From assembly GCF_003345295.1 (NCBI RefSeq), contig NZ_CP031055.1, positions 3,348,001 to 3,412,000 on the forward strand: a stretch of DNA of 64,000 bases, written 5' to 3'. This DNA comes from Vibrio splendidus. Lineage in GTDB: Bacteria; Pseudomonadota; Gammaproteobacteria; Enterobacterales; Vibrionaceae. The position numbers and the translations under genes are program-made. The notes beneath the pieces are model-generated. The model worked only from the letters and a program-made list of their open reading frames with translations, did not search any database and was not told where the DNA came from. Positions 7,306 to 14,993 of the stretch are shown one piece after another. Each line of letters opens with the position of its first letter. Positions within the stretch are counted from its first letter, which is position 1.

Positions 7306-8334
7306 TTGTGGAACACATATCACAGTTGGTTTGAATCACGGAATTATTTGGCTTTGTCTAAAAGAAAAAGTACACAAGACTCATTGGTTCTTGTGCTCGA
7401 GATACTTAAACGAATACCTAAACACAGAAAGATAACCGCTCTGGAAATACGAGAGCAGTTAGAAGCTATAGGTATTTCGAGAGATATAAGAACAATACAA
7501 CGCAACTTAGAGATGTTGAGTGAACACTTTGCCATAGATAGGGATACTCGTTCTAAGCCTTATGGATATAGTTTTGAAAGAAGTAGTCACACCTTAGGAG
7601 CTAGCTCGCTCAATGCACATGAATCTTTACTCTTGGCTCTAGCAGAGAAGCACTTAAAGTTATTGCTACCAAAAGATGTAATGCAATCACTAAGACCTCA
7701 CTTTACAGAAGCTAAGTACAACCTCGAGTTCGACCCTAAAAATCATAAAGATCGGGTGTGGAAAGACAAAATTAAAGTAGTGACAGAGTCTCAACCTCTT
7801 CTAGCGCCAAAAATTGATAACAAAGTTTTAGAAAGTATAAGTAAAGCATTGTATGAAGATCGTTTATTGACCGTAACCTATCATAATGCTAATAAGCAAG
7901 TTAGGACATCTACAGTTATGCCGTTAGGCCTTGCACAGCAAGGGGTTCGACTATATCTAGTGTGTCGGTTTGAAGGGTTCAATAATGAAAGAAGCTTAGC
8001 CGTTCATCGTATAAATGATGCGATAGTCTCGTCATTTAACTTCAAGAGACCGGAGAGCTTTTCATTGGCTAAATACGATTCTGACGGAAGGTTTGGTTTT
8101 GGCGAAGGTGAGTCGTGTCAAGTTCAGTTTGATATAGATAAACAAGCTGGATACCACCTTGTGGAGACACCGTTATCGGAAGATCAAGCCATAGAAGAGT
8201 TGGAAAGTACCTATAGAGTGTCAGCCACAGTCATTGATTCATTCTTACTTGATAAGTGGCTTAAGAGCTTTGGAACTGACGTTTGTAATATTTATAAAAA
8301 GAAAGGAAATAGCAATGTTTATTCAGCATCTTAA
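7306..8334 (+). CDS. WYL-domain transcription regulator
   Basis: About 342 residues from TTG 7306. Residues 25-85 form a DeoR-type winged helix (ITALEIREQLEAIGISRDIRTIQRNLEML). Residues about 175-250 form a WYL domain (LTVTYHNANKQ, then VMPLGLAQQGVRLYLVCRF and LAVHRI); the name-giving motif reads LYL. WYL regulators bind nucleic-acid-like ligands and often control defence operons. No ATG fits the N-terminus; TTG 7351 or 7357 are alternatives. Its 3' end overlaps the TerB-like gene by 20 bp, so it heads the operon and probably controls it. Confidence 0.85.
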   Translation: MWNTYHSWFESRNYLALSKRKSTQDSLVLVLEILKRIPKHRKITALEIREQLEAIGISRDIRTIQRNLEMLSEHFAIDRDTRSKPYGYSFERSSHTLGASSLNAHESLLLALAEKHLKLLLPKDVMQSLRPHFTEAKYNLEFDPKNHKDRVWKDKIKVVTESQPLLAPKIDNKVLESISKALYEDRLLTVTYHNANKQVRTSTVMPLGLAQQGVRLYLVCRFEGFNNERSLAVHRINDAIVSSFNFKRPESFSLAKYDSDGRFGFGEGESCQVQFDIDKQAGYHLVETPLSEDQAIEELESTYRVSATVIDSFLLDKWLKSFGTDVCNIYKKKGNSNVYSAS

Positions 8335-8707
8335 TGATGAACAACAAGCTGCATTATATCACTTCTCCAAGGAGTTAATTGCAGCAGATGGATACGTTGA
8401 TGAACGAGAAACGCTACTATTGGACGGAATCATTGCTCAATGCAATAACAGTGCAGATTTAGAACAAAAATTTGATATTAAGCAGATTCCTGAAATTTTT
8501 TCAGAAAAGGCGCAGAAAATGGCGTTTCTCATTGAATTAGTTGGTGTTGCTTACGCGGATCAGGTGATTGAAGAAAATGAAGACAATTTGATAAAAAATG
8601 TAGCGGAAGCTCTAAGCGTGGAGCTGTCACTCATCGATGAGTTAAAGGATTGGGTTCAACGCCAGATGGCTCTTGTGTTCGAAGCAGAAAAATTTTTGGA
8701 GAAATAG
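8315..8707 (+). CDS. TerB-like helical protein
   Basis: A 130-residue acidic, all-helical protein with the TerB-type opening (ALYHFSKELIAADGYVDERETLLLDGI), where the acidic DGYVDERE segment matches the metal-binding loop of TerB. TerB domains occur in tellurite-resistance and phage-defence complexes, usually with membrane or nucleic-acid partners. ATG 8315 has GAAAGGAAAT upstream and overlaps the end of the WYL gene. The next gene begins two bases after its stop. It is likely an adaptor in a complex with the next two products. Confidence 0.75.
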   Translation: MFIQHLNDEQQAALYHFSKELIAADGYVDERETLLLDGIIAQCNNSADLEQKFDIKQIPEIFSEKAQKMAFLIELVGVAYADQVIEENEDNLIKNVAEALSVELSLIDELKDWVQRQMALVFEAEKFLEK

Positions 8708-8709
8708 AC

Positions 8710-9774
8710 ATGCCATTACCATTTATTTTAGCAGGCGCAGCTGTTGCTGCAGCGAGTTATGGAGCTAAAAAAGGCTATGACGGGTACCAAGATAAATCTG
8801 AAGCAAGTGATATTATCGAGTCTGCAAAGAGAAAGTACGATGAAGAGAGAACGATCTTTGACGAACAGAACGACCAGACAAATAAAAGTTTAACCAGTCT
8901 CGGCGAGTTCCAATTACAAGTTGGTAATGATTTTAAAGAGTTCAGAACTATTGCAGAAAAGCTTTTAGTTAAATTGAACCAATCCAACTCTAAAGACCTA
9001 GAAATTGACTTCCCTCAGCATAAGCTTGATGAGATAGATGGTCTCGCGTTATCTACAACAGCTTACATGAGTAAGGTTGCTGGTGCTGGTGCTGCTGGTG
9101 CTGCCGCTGCATATGCTGTATATGGTGGCGTTATGGCTATGGCTGCCGCTTCAACAGGAACACCGATTGCCGCTCTATCTGGCGCAGCTGCATACAATGC
9201 AACTATGGCCGCTATTGGAGGAGGTTCCCTTGCTGCTGGTGGCTTCGGTATGGCTGGAGGTGCGATGGTTCTTGGTGGTGTTGTTGCAGCTCCTATTATG
9301 GCGATTGCTGGGTGGGCTTTTGCCTCTCATGCGGAAGAAGCATTGAGCGATGCAAGAGAAACTCGAGCAGAAGTTAACGAAGCTGTAGGCAAGATGGTAC
9401 AGGGGCGCAAACAATTAGCCAAAACTAAGCTATATGTCGATAGGATTTACGCAGAAATAGATCGTCTGTATTCAATATTTAGAGAATACTTTGATAGCCT
9501 AAAAGCTTTTGAACAATTGATCTCGAACAAAACGGATATTTCCAAATTTGAAGATGAAGTAATTCTTCTAATTAAAAATGGCTACCAAATTGCAGCAATC
9601 CTCACTGATATCATTACAACACCGTTGTTTAAACCTAAAAAAGATGCACAGGGTAATGTGGTGTTAAATGATGAAAACATCGTTGAAATCGAAACCGATA
9701 GCGATGGAATGCAAGTGATCAATGAGTTTGGAATAAAAGCTACGCTTGCAAAGTCGAGTAACACTCAAAAATAA
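8710..9774 (+). CDS. Gly/Ala-rich membrane protein of the TerB operon
   Basis: A 354-residue protein. Residues 1-20 are a hydrophobic Ala-rich segment (ILAGAAVAAASYGAKKGYDG). Residues 30-100 are a charged coiled coil. Residues about 118-205 are a long Gly/Ala-rich hydrophobic block with glycine-zipper spacing (GGGSLAAGGFGMAGGAMVLGG), and the rest is coiled coil. Such blocks are seen in pore-forming proteins and in membrane proteins that oligomerise. I recognise no named family. It lies between the TerB-like and HNH-like genes. A membrane-permeabilising effector or scaffold is a guess. Confidence 0.75.
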   Translation: MPLPFILAGAAVAAASYGAKKGYDGYQDKSEASDIIESAKRKYDEERTIFDEQNDQTNKSLTSLGEFQLQVGNDFKEFRTIAEKLLVKLNQSNSKDLEIDFPQHKLDEIDGLALSTTAYMSKVAGAGAAGAAAAYAVYGGVMAMAAASTGTPIAALSGAAAYNATMAAIGGGSLAAGGFGMAGGAMVLGGVVAAPIMAIAGWAFASHAEEALSDARETRAEVNEAVGKMVQGRKQLAKTKLYVDRIYAEIDRLYSIFREYFDSLKAFEQLISNKTDISKFEDEVILLIKNGYQIAAILTDIITTPLFKPKKDAQGNVVLNDENIVEIETDSDGMQVINEFGIKATLAKSSNTQK

Positions 9775-9801
9775 GTATTGTTCTCGCGGGGATATAAATT
9801 G

Positions 9802-9820
9802 AAGGGAGGCTCTCTCCCTT
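9802..9820. other. Hairpin between the membrane-protein and HNH genes
   Basis: Perfect 7-bp arms AAGGGAG and CTCCCTT around GCTCT, followed by TTC. It lies in the only sizeable gap of the operon, 20 bp before the next start. It could attenuate transcription or mask the ribosome-binding region. Confidence 0.55.
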
Positions 9821-9839
9821 TTCAATGGAGCAGTATGGT

Positions 9840-11546
9840 ATGTCAGAAAACAATTCACAGCACTTCGCACTAGTCGATGAGCTAAATAAGACGGTTACTA
9901 AAAGTTTGGTGACGACATTTGGTTTGGATTTTTTACTGTTTGAAGACAAAAAAGGTGGTGATGTTGCAACCATTCACAATGTTCGCCAGAACCAAAAAGG
10001 TGACACTGAAATCTATGTCTCAAAGAGTGTTCAAGCAGAGTATGCGAATAAAGGGGATTACAAACCAGTTAAACATCATGCTGACGGAAGTGTCGTAACT
10101 GATAGAAAGAACAAACCCAAAAGAGAAGCTCGCTACCACTCTCATCAGAATTATAAGGCGAAGGGAAAAGAAGACAAAAAGCTGCAACATGATGGTAATT
10201 TGTCAGACGAATATCGTAACCAGCTTATGTCTCAGGATGAAAAACGCCAACTAGACCACATCATTTCATCGCATGAAGTCCATAATGATGCGGGAAGAGT
10301 GCTTGCAGGGCTAGACGGCGTAGAACTTGCCAATCAGAACTCAAACTTTCAATCGACACATTATTACATCAACAATCTCAAGTCAGATCATTCTATGGAT
10401 GATTTCTTAGGAACCGTTGTACCAAGGACAATTGAGAACAAGCGTAACAATATTGAAAGAGATAAACTGCGTTTGGCTTCTATGCCCTCGGAAACTAAAC
10501 AACAAAAGCATGAAAAACGTAAACTAGCAGATAAAATCACCAAGCAAAGTGAACAGGTTGCTGTTCTTGAAAGTCTTGATGAAGATAAAATGCGTGAGGC
10601 GGATAAGAGAGCAAGACAACAATACGACAAGCAGATCAATTTCACTTACTATACCAGCAGTAAGTTTTTTAAGAGTACTGCGATGGCGTCTAGTAAAGCT
10701 GGTTTCGCTATGGGGGTTAGACAGGCTTTAGGGCTTGTTTTTGCCGAAGTTTGGTTTGAAATAAAAGATGCAATCCCTCAGCTATTTAAAGATAAAGAAG
10801 AAAATTTCACACTTGATAAGTTTCTAAATAAGCTAAAGGCTACCGCCGGAAAAATTTGGGGAAGGGTCAAAGATCGATTTAAAGATATTCTAGATGAGTT
10901 TAAAAACGGGGCTTTAGCGGGGGCCTTATCTAGCTTAAGTTCGACCTTAATGAATATCTTTTTTACTACCGAAAAGTTGATCGGGAAACTCCTCCGTGAA
11001 ACTTGGTCAAGTCTAGTTTCGGCTGCTAAGGTCTTGTTCTTTAATCCGGAGAGCCTTAGCCCTGGATCTTTGGTACGAGAAGTTACACGCATTCTGTCTA
11101 CTGGTGTTGCGGTTGCAATGGGAGTGATGCTTAACCAGCAATTAGCCTCGCTAATGACATTCCCTCTCGGTATTGAATTAGCCTCATTTGTGAGCGCGGT
11201 GGCTACAGGCATAATGACCATAGGTATCACATACTTTTTAGATCACAGTAAATTAATGCGAAAAGTGTGGGATTATCTAGATCAGTTTAAGTCAGTAGAA
11301 AAGAGAACATTGGAATACTTTCAGACAATAAATGCTGAACTTGATCGATACTTGATTGAGCTTTCCAAAGTCGAGTTTAATCTTTCACCTGATGAGTTGG
11401 CTGGACTTGTCGATAACCTTGAATCTGTGAGTTGTGAATACGAAAGAAGCATGATGTTGTCGAAAGAGATAAGTAGACGGGAGATAGAGCTACCATTTGA
11501 GGATAACAACCTTGATAGTACTCGAGCTTGGTTGATGAGCTTATGA
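9840..11546 (+). CDS. HNH-like nuclease domain joined to a membrane C-terminus
   Basis: A 568-residue protein. Residues about 130-190 read like an HNH/McrA-type domain: LDHIISSHEVHNDAG, then ELANQNSNFQSTHYYINNLKSD, with the DH pair and the later N and K positions typical of the fold. Residues 195-265 are charged coiled coil. Residues about 340-480 hold amphipathic and hydrophobic helices (LNQQLASLMTFPLGIELASF). A nuclease tied to a membrane segment is unusual. ATG 9840 is preferred because GGAG lies 9 bp upstream; ATG 9825 is possible. The stop overlaps the next gene. Nuclease activity is inferred. Confidence 0.65.
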   Translation: MSENNSQHFALVDELNKTVTKSLVTTFGLDFLLFEDKKGGDVATIHNVRQNQKGDTEIYVSKSVQAEYANKGDYKPVKHHADGSVVTDRKNKPKREARYHSHQNYKAKGKEDKKLQHDGNLSDEYRNQLMSQDEKRQLDHIISSHEVHNDAGRVLAGLDGVELANQNSNFQSTHYYINNLKSDHSMDDFLGTVVPRTIENKRNNIERDKLRLASMPSETKQQKHEKRKLADKITKQSEQVAVLESLDEDKMREADKRARQQYDKQINFTYYTSSKFFKSTAMASSKAGFAMGVRQALGLVFAEVWFEIKDAIPQLFKDKEENFTLDKFLNKLKATAGKIWGRVKDRFKDILDEFKNGALAGALSSLSSTLMNIFFTTEKLIGKLLRETWSSLVSAAKVLFFNPESLSPGSLVREVTRILSTGVAVAMGVMLNQQLASLMTFPLGIELASFVSAVATGIMTIGITYFLDHSKLMRKVWDYLDQFKSVEKRTLEYFQTINAELDRYLIELSKVEFNLSPDELAGLVDNLESVSCEYERSMMLSKEISRREIELPFEDNNLDSTRAWLMSL

Positions 11547-11821
11547 ATCAAGTTAACCTTAACCCTTTCCCTTGCTATTCATGTGGTAAGTGTTGTGCGA
11601 ATGTTGATTTATCTGCAGAGACCAAGAGCTTGGACAGAGGTGACGGCATTTGCCGTCACCTCAATGTGGAAAATAAACAATGTCGTATCTATGATACGAG
11701 ACCGGATATTTGTCGAGTGGAATTGCAGTATAGAAGGCATTATGCCTCTACTTATACTTGGCAGGCGTTTGTTGATATAAATCTATCAATTTGTCGGAGC
11801 CTACCCGATAAGTTGGCATAA
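11543..11821 (+). CDS. YkgJ-family cysteine-cluster protein
   Basis: A 92-residue protein with the YkgJ pattern: CYSCGKCC near the N-terminus, then GICRHLN, KQCRIYDTRPDICR and a late Cys. Members are thought to bind zinc or an iron-sulfur cluster; their role is unknown. The start overlaps the HNH-like stop (ATGA), so the two are translationally coupled and probably work together. It is the last gene of the operon. Confidence 0.85.
   Translation: MNQVNLNPFPCYSCGKCCANVDLSAETKSLDRGDGICRHLNVENKQCRIYDTRPDICRVELQYRRHYASTYTWQAFVDINLSICRSLPDKLA
11637..11662. repeat. 26-bp palindrome inside the YkgJ-like gene
   Basis: Perfect 12-bp arms (GAGGTGACGGCA and its complement) flank a 2-bp centre. It lies in the coding sequence for the RGDGICRHL segment. 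A stem this strong in mRNA or DNA is not required by the protein. Confidence 0.9.
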
Positions 11822-11927
11822 AGTGTTCTACAGGATACATTGAGAGCCTGCCTCAATCACTTAAGCTGCTCATACTTCTCATCAATGAGCTCTTTGATTA
11901 CATCGCTAATATTCGAGTCGTCCTGTT

Positions 11928-11978
11928 CTACCAGCTTTTGATGAGCGCTTTTACTTTCTTAACTGACAACTTCGCCAT
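11928..11978 (-). pseudogene. 5' stub of a second yicC-type integrase gene
   Basis: The minus strand reads MAKLSVKKVKALIKSW then stop; the intact integrase starts MAKLSVKKVEALIKAGG. Only about 14 codons remain. In another frame the sequence continues open for about 30 codons (ending IKELIDEKYEQLK at 11857), with no known match. The stub is the scar of an older element. Confidence 0.8.
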
Positions 11979-12060
11979 AACCTACCTCTAATAGTGCATG
12001 ATCTTGGTAGATATTGTTTTACCCACCACATTAATCACCAGTTATAGTGTCTACAGTATA
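11979..12060. repeat. Copy of the integrase upstream region
   Basis: This stretch matches 25729-25862 upstream of the intact integrase: CCTCTAAT, then GATCTTGGT, ACCCACCACATTAA and CACCAGTT are shared, with about 34 bp missing here. It retains one ACCCACCAC arm-type motif (12021-12029). The rest of the gap up to 12160 shows nothing recognisable. Confidence 0.8.
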
Positions 12061-12160
12061 TAAGGTAAATTGACCGTAGATTATATTCTTAAGAGCAAGG
12101 TTTCTTACGAGGTAACGCTTGACGAATATATACAATGGTTACGGGTTTGGTTACTTGCAA

Positions 12161-12745
12161 CTATTCAGACTTTAATGAGCTAACTAGTTGTTCGAGCGCT
12201 TTTGTTAGCATTAGATTTCTTTGCTCTAGCGACTCCGTTTTATCACGCATTTCTCGTAACTGAATCTCTTGCTTTCGGTTGCTCTCCTGCAATATAGGGA
12301 AGTCTTTGAGCTGGTTATGTAATAAGTCATTGGCATTTTCTAGCCTTCGAATCTCTCTTTTAAATGCCGTTCCATCGATAATTGATTCTACAGATTGACC
12401 TAGATTATTTAATCGCTCTTGCTTTTTAATAGTCTTAAGAACTTTATGGGTACTGTCATCAACATAGACAGTATGTACACTATTATCTCCTTTTGTTCTG
12501 CGACTGTATTGCGCCCAAGACTTCTTCATCATCGACAGTTTCTCTTGCCTTAAAGCCTGATCTTCAATCCTGAAAAATTCAGCTTGTTCTAAAATACCGT
12601 CTTCCTGAGAGTAGGTATTTATATCTTCTACGGAAGGGAGCTTTTTAGGTATCCCTTTTTTGACAAAATACTGAGCTAGCCATTGGACCATTTTCTTGTT
12701 CTTAAAATTAGCCCACTCCCTAAAACTATCGACTTCTTTACTCAT
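12161..12745 (-). CDS. Possible ribbon-helix-helix protein with coiled-coil tail
   Basis: A 194-residue charged protein. The central segment VHTVYVDDSTHKVLKTIKKQERL followed by LGQSVESIID has the strand-helix-helix pattern of RHH DNA-binding proteins. Residues 130-190 form a strong coiled coil (RRLENANDLLHNQL onward). The combination resembles plasmid accessory DNA-binding proteins such as KfrA- or ParG-like factors, but no family is certain. It is divergent from the HTH gene at 12864, which suggests shared operator control or a replication/segregation role for the element. Confidence 0.6.
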   Translation of the reverse strand: MSKEVDSFREWANFKNKKMVQWLAQYFVKKGIPKKLPSVEDINTYSQEDGILEQAEFFRIEDQALRQEKLSMMKKSWAQYSRRTKGDNSVHTVYVDDSTHKVLKTIKKQERLNNLGQSVESIIDGTAFKREIRRLENANDLLHNQLKDFPILQESNRKQEIQLREMRDKTESLEQRNLMLTKALEQLVSSLKSE

Positions 12746-12863
12746 TATATTTTCTCGGTTTTGTTTTTGCTACATGTAGTTTTACATGTAACTTTAGTGC
12801 GGTCAAAGTGAATGTGATATCATGTTTTATAATGGGTATTATATTTATAAGGTATTGATTTAT

Positions 12864-13949
12864 ATGTGTGTTATTTTTCAACCTTGGAAAGGGCTGAAAC
12901 CTCAAGATAAAGTTGTTTATTTTCACTGGCTTCTTTACATAGGTAAAGGTCGTGGAAAGTCTTTATCTATTGCAGAGATAGCAGTGGCACTACAAATAAA
13001 AGAGTCAACCATCCGTGGCTCTGTGGCCCGTTTATGCTCAAGTCGAAAGTGTAATAATGTAAATTCTAACGATGGTCGCATATCCTATACACCGTTTTTC
13101 CCGTCCTCTTTAGATGTCTTCCCATCTCTGGGAGAAGGTAAGTTAGCCAGCATAAGGGATATCCTTGGCGTAAAAAAAAACTTGTCAAATGAACGAGCGG
13201 AGACATTATCGAAGCGACTACTTAAAGCTATCTTGGTTTCCTTGAGTGATGATTTAGGCGTTATTGAAAGCATTAGCTTTTCTTATCTTTCCTTTATCAC
13301 AGGAATGACGGTGCAGAGGTTACGTCGTTACAAAAATGAGTTGGTAGATGATGGGTTTATTTTGAAATTTGTGACTGGTGGTAATGCTCCTACTCTGTAC
13401 AAAAAAGTTAGCTCGATTTGTATCATTGACCCAAAAATATTTGGCGGTAGTAGAATCGAATTAAAGGAATTTAGAGTTGAGAAGCTGCTTAGTTGTGAGC
13501 CTAATCAACAGGTAAAAAGCGGACTTCAGCAAGGTAAAAAGGAACTTAGTTTTTTAGTTGATGAGATCAATCGACATAAACTCGCGGGTAGGCTACACCA
13601 CTTTTTTGATGAGCTTGTTTCGCAAAGTATTCGAGATAAGCTAATACCTGAGTACCAGTCTCGTTGTCGAAAGATCATTTCTATGACGAACTTGGAGTCG
13701 ATTAATAACTCTCTTCGTAATAGATGGACTAGGGATATAAGTCTTTTCTCTGATTTTTTCTTGAGTATCGTTCGTCAACAGATTGCAAAGGATGAGTCAA
13801 AAGGGCCTTTCGATATCTACTTTATTAGAACGGAAACCTCTTGTTACTTACTGTCTAACATCGGTGGAACATACTCAGGTGAGATAAAAGAGATTGATGA
13901 TTCTGTTGTGTTTAAGCCTGATTCTAGTGAAAAACCTTGGGTGATTTAA
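12864..13949 (+). CDS. Unknown HTH-containing island protein
   Basis: A 361-residue protein. Residues about 12-60 show a helix-turn-helix (LSIAEIAVALQIKESTIRGSVARL), and a second HTH-like stretch follows near residue 150 (YLSFITGMTVQRLRRYKNELVDDGFI). It has no catalytic motif. Two winged-helix-like units in tandem recall plasmid Rep proteins of the RepA/RepB type, but I cannot confirm that. ATG 12864 is chosen; the frame is open to 12822. It is divergent from the RHH/coiled-coil gene. Confidence 0.6.
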   Translation: MCVIFQPWKGLKPQDKVVYFHWLLYIGKGRGKSLSIAEIAVALQIKESTIRGSVARLCSSRKCNNVNSNDGRISYTPFFPSSLDVFPSLGEGKLASIRDILGVKKNLSNERAETLSKRLLKAILVSLSDDLGVIESISFSYLSFITGMTVQRLRRYKNELVDDGFILKFVTGGNAPTLYKKVSSICIIDPKIFGGSRIELKEFRVEKLLSCEPNQQVKSGLQQGKKELSFLVDEINRHKLAGRLHHFFDELVSQSIRDKLIPEYQSRCRKIISMTNLESINNSLRNRWTRDISLFSDFFLSIVRQQIAKDESKGPFDIYFIRTETSCYLLSNIGGTYSGEIKEIDDSVVFKPDSSEKPWVI

Positions 13950-14160
13950 TACAGTAATTTTAGGTATGTTGATCTGTTTTTTAGACACAAAGATATCGTT
14001 TATATGATCTCGAATATTGGGCTAAACCTGACTGGAAATAGTAGTACTTTGTGTAATAACTTGAGAGTGAATTTCATGCTATGTGCGATGCAAGAAGTCT
14101 TGTTGGAGCTGGTTTTATACCGAGTAAAAAGCCAATTTTAAGTGACGGTATGGTTAGTAT

Positions 14161-14297
14161 ATGTAGGCAAAAGAGTCATCTAGAAGAACCATACCTACCT
14201 CAAGTAGGTTAGGAAGTAAGGTAAAAAAATATATGAGTAGAGATACCTGTAGATGAACAACACAGGAATCAATCTCATGAAGAAATCTACCTACCAA
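14161..14297. repeat. Cluster of GTAGG/CCTAC motifs before the Gp2-like gene
   Basis: The 303-bp gap 13950-14252 has no gene. Its end and the start of the next gene carry repeated ATGTAGG, ACCTACCTCAAGTAGGT (6-bp inverted arms at 14193-14209), ACCTGTAG and CTACCTACC. Repeats like these beside a replication-type gene could be iterons of an origin or an operator. Confidence 0.4.
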
Positions 14298-14939
14298 GGA
14301 TTACCAACATTAGGCTCATCCTATGGGCTTAACAACGATTACCTAGAAGTTATCCGTGTACCAATGGATAATGCAATGGATGAGTACCCGCGGGTTTTTG
14401 CTGTTAGGTTCGACCTTCGTCAACCCCAAGGTGCTTTGCTTGACTGTCTTAGCCGTGATGAAATCTTGGGTAACGAAGCTTCAGGTATTTATCGTACAGA
14501 TTTAGCTACTCGATTTGTTCAGTCGTTCAAGGCCAAACTTAAGGCGCATGAACGAAGATGTCACCGCAAAGGAACAAGAGTTTATCCCTGTACTGTTAGG
14601 TTCGCGTGGGTTAGGGAGCGCGATAAATCGGCACACGACCACTATCACTTTGTCTTATTCCTGAATGAAGACCGTTTTGGTAGGTTGGGCAATACTACAA
14701 GATCAGGCTCTCTAGCATGGACTATCACCAGTGCTTGGGCTAGTGCATTGAATTGTGATGTTAGTACTATCCGCCGTCTTGTGCACTTCCCTGACAATGC
14801 CAGTTATCTCCTTGATCCAAAGAGTAAGGATTTTATTAAAGTATTTAAAGACTTGTTTCGTAGGCTTAGCTATTTTGCTAAGTATGACACGAAGCATTAT
14901 GACGAAGGTCATCGATGTATAGGTCGAAGTATTCGTTAG
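14253..14939 (+). CDS. Inovirus Gp2 / YagK-YfjJ-like replication protein
   Basis: A 228-residue protein. It contains a histidine cluster (AHDHYHFVLFLN, residues 129-140) like the HUH metal site of rolling-circle initiators. Tyrosines follow in SYFAKYDTKHYDEG near residues 208-220. The segment HRCIGRS near the C-terminus is typical of the YfjJ/Gp2 family found in satellite prophages and islands. It probably nicks or starts replication of the excised element (inference). ATG 14277 is an alternative start. A 14-bp palindrome spans its stop codon. Confidence 0.7.
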   Translation: MNNTGINLMKKSTYQGLPTLGSSYGLNNDYLEVIRVPMDNAMDEYPRVFAVRFDLRQPQGALLDCLSRDEILGNEASGIYRTDLATRFVQSFKAKLKAHERRCHRKGTRVYPCTVRFAWVRERDKSAHDHYHFVLFLNEDRFGRLGNTTRSGSLAWTITSAWASALNCDVSTIRRLVHFPDNASYLLDPKSKDFIKVFKDLFRRLSYFAKYDTKHYDEGHRCIGRSIR

Positions 14940-14950
14940 GTTCGAACCTA
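14937..14950. repeat. 14-bp perfect palindrome at the Gp2-like stop codon
   Basis: TAGGTTCGAACCTA contains the TAG stop. Related TAGGTTCG half-sites occur inside the same gene (near 14405 and 14598). It may be a binding site of the Gp2-like protein. Confidence 0.6.
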
Positions 14951-14993
14951 GGTCTTTATCTAGAAAGCAAAAAATAAAGGGGAGTGAATCCCC

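Noticed and set aside
9077..9346. Leu-rich 89-codon frame
   Set aside because: Out-of-frame reading of the Gly/Ala-rich block of the 8710 gene.
10778..11230. 150-codon minus-strand frame
   Set aside because: Antisense shadow of the HNH-like gene, without homology or ribosome-binding site.
12100..12170. Internal att copy between the two island halves
   Set aside because: AACTATTCAG resembles part of the att sequence but the core TTCTGGATCTG is absent.
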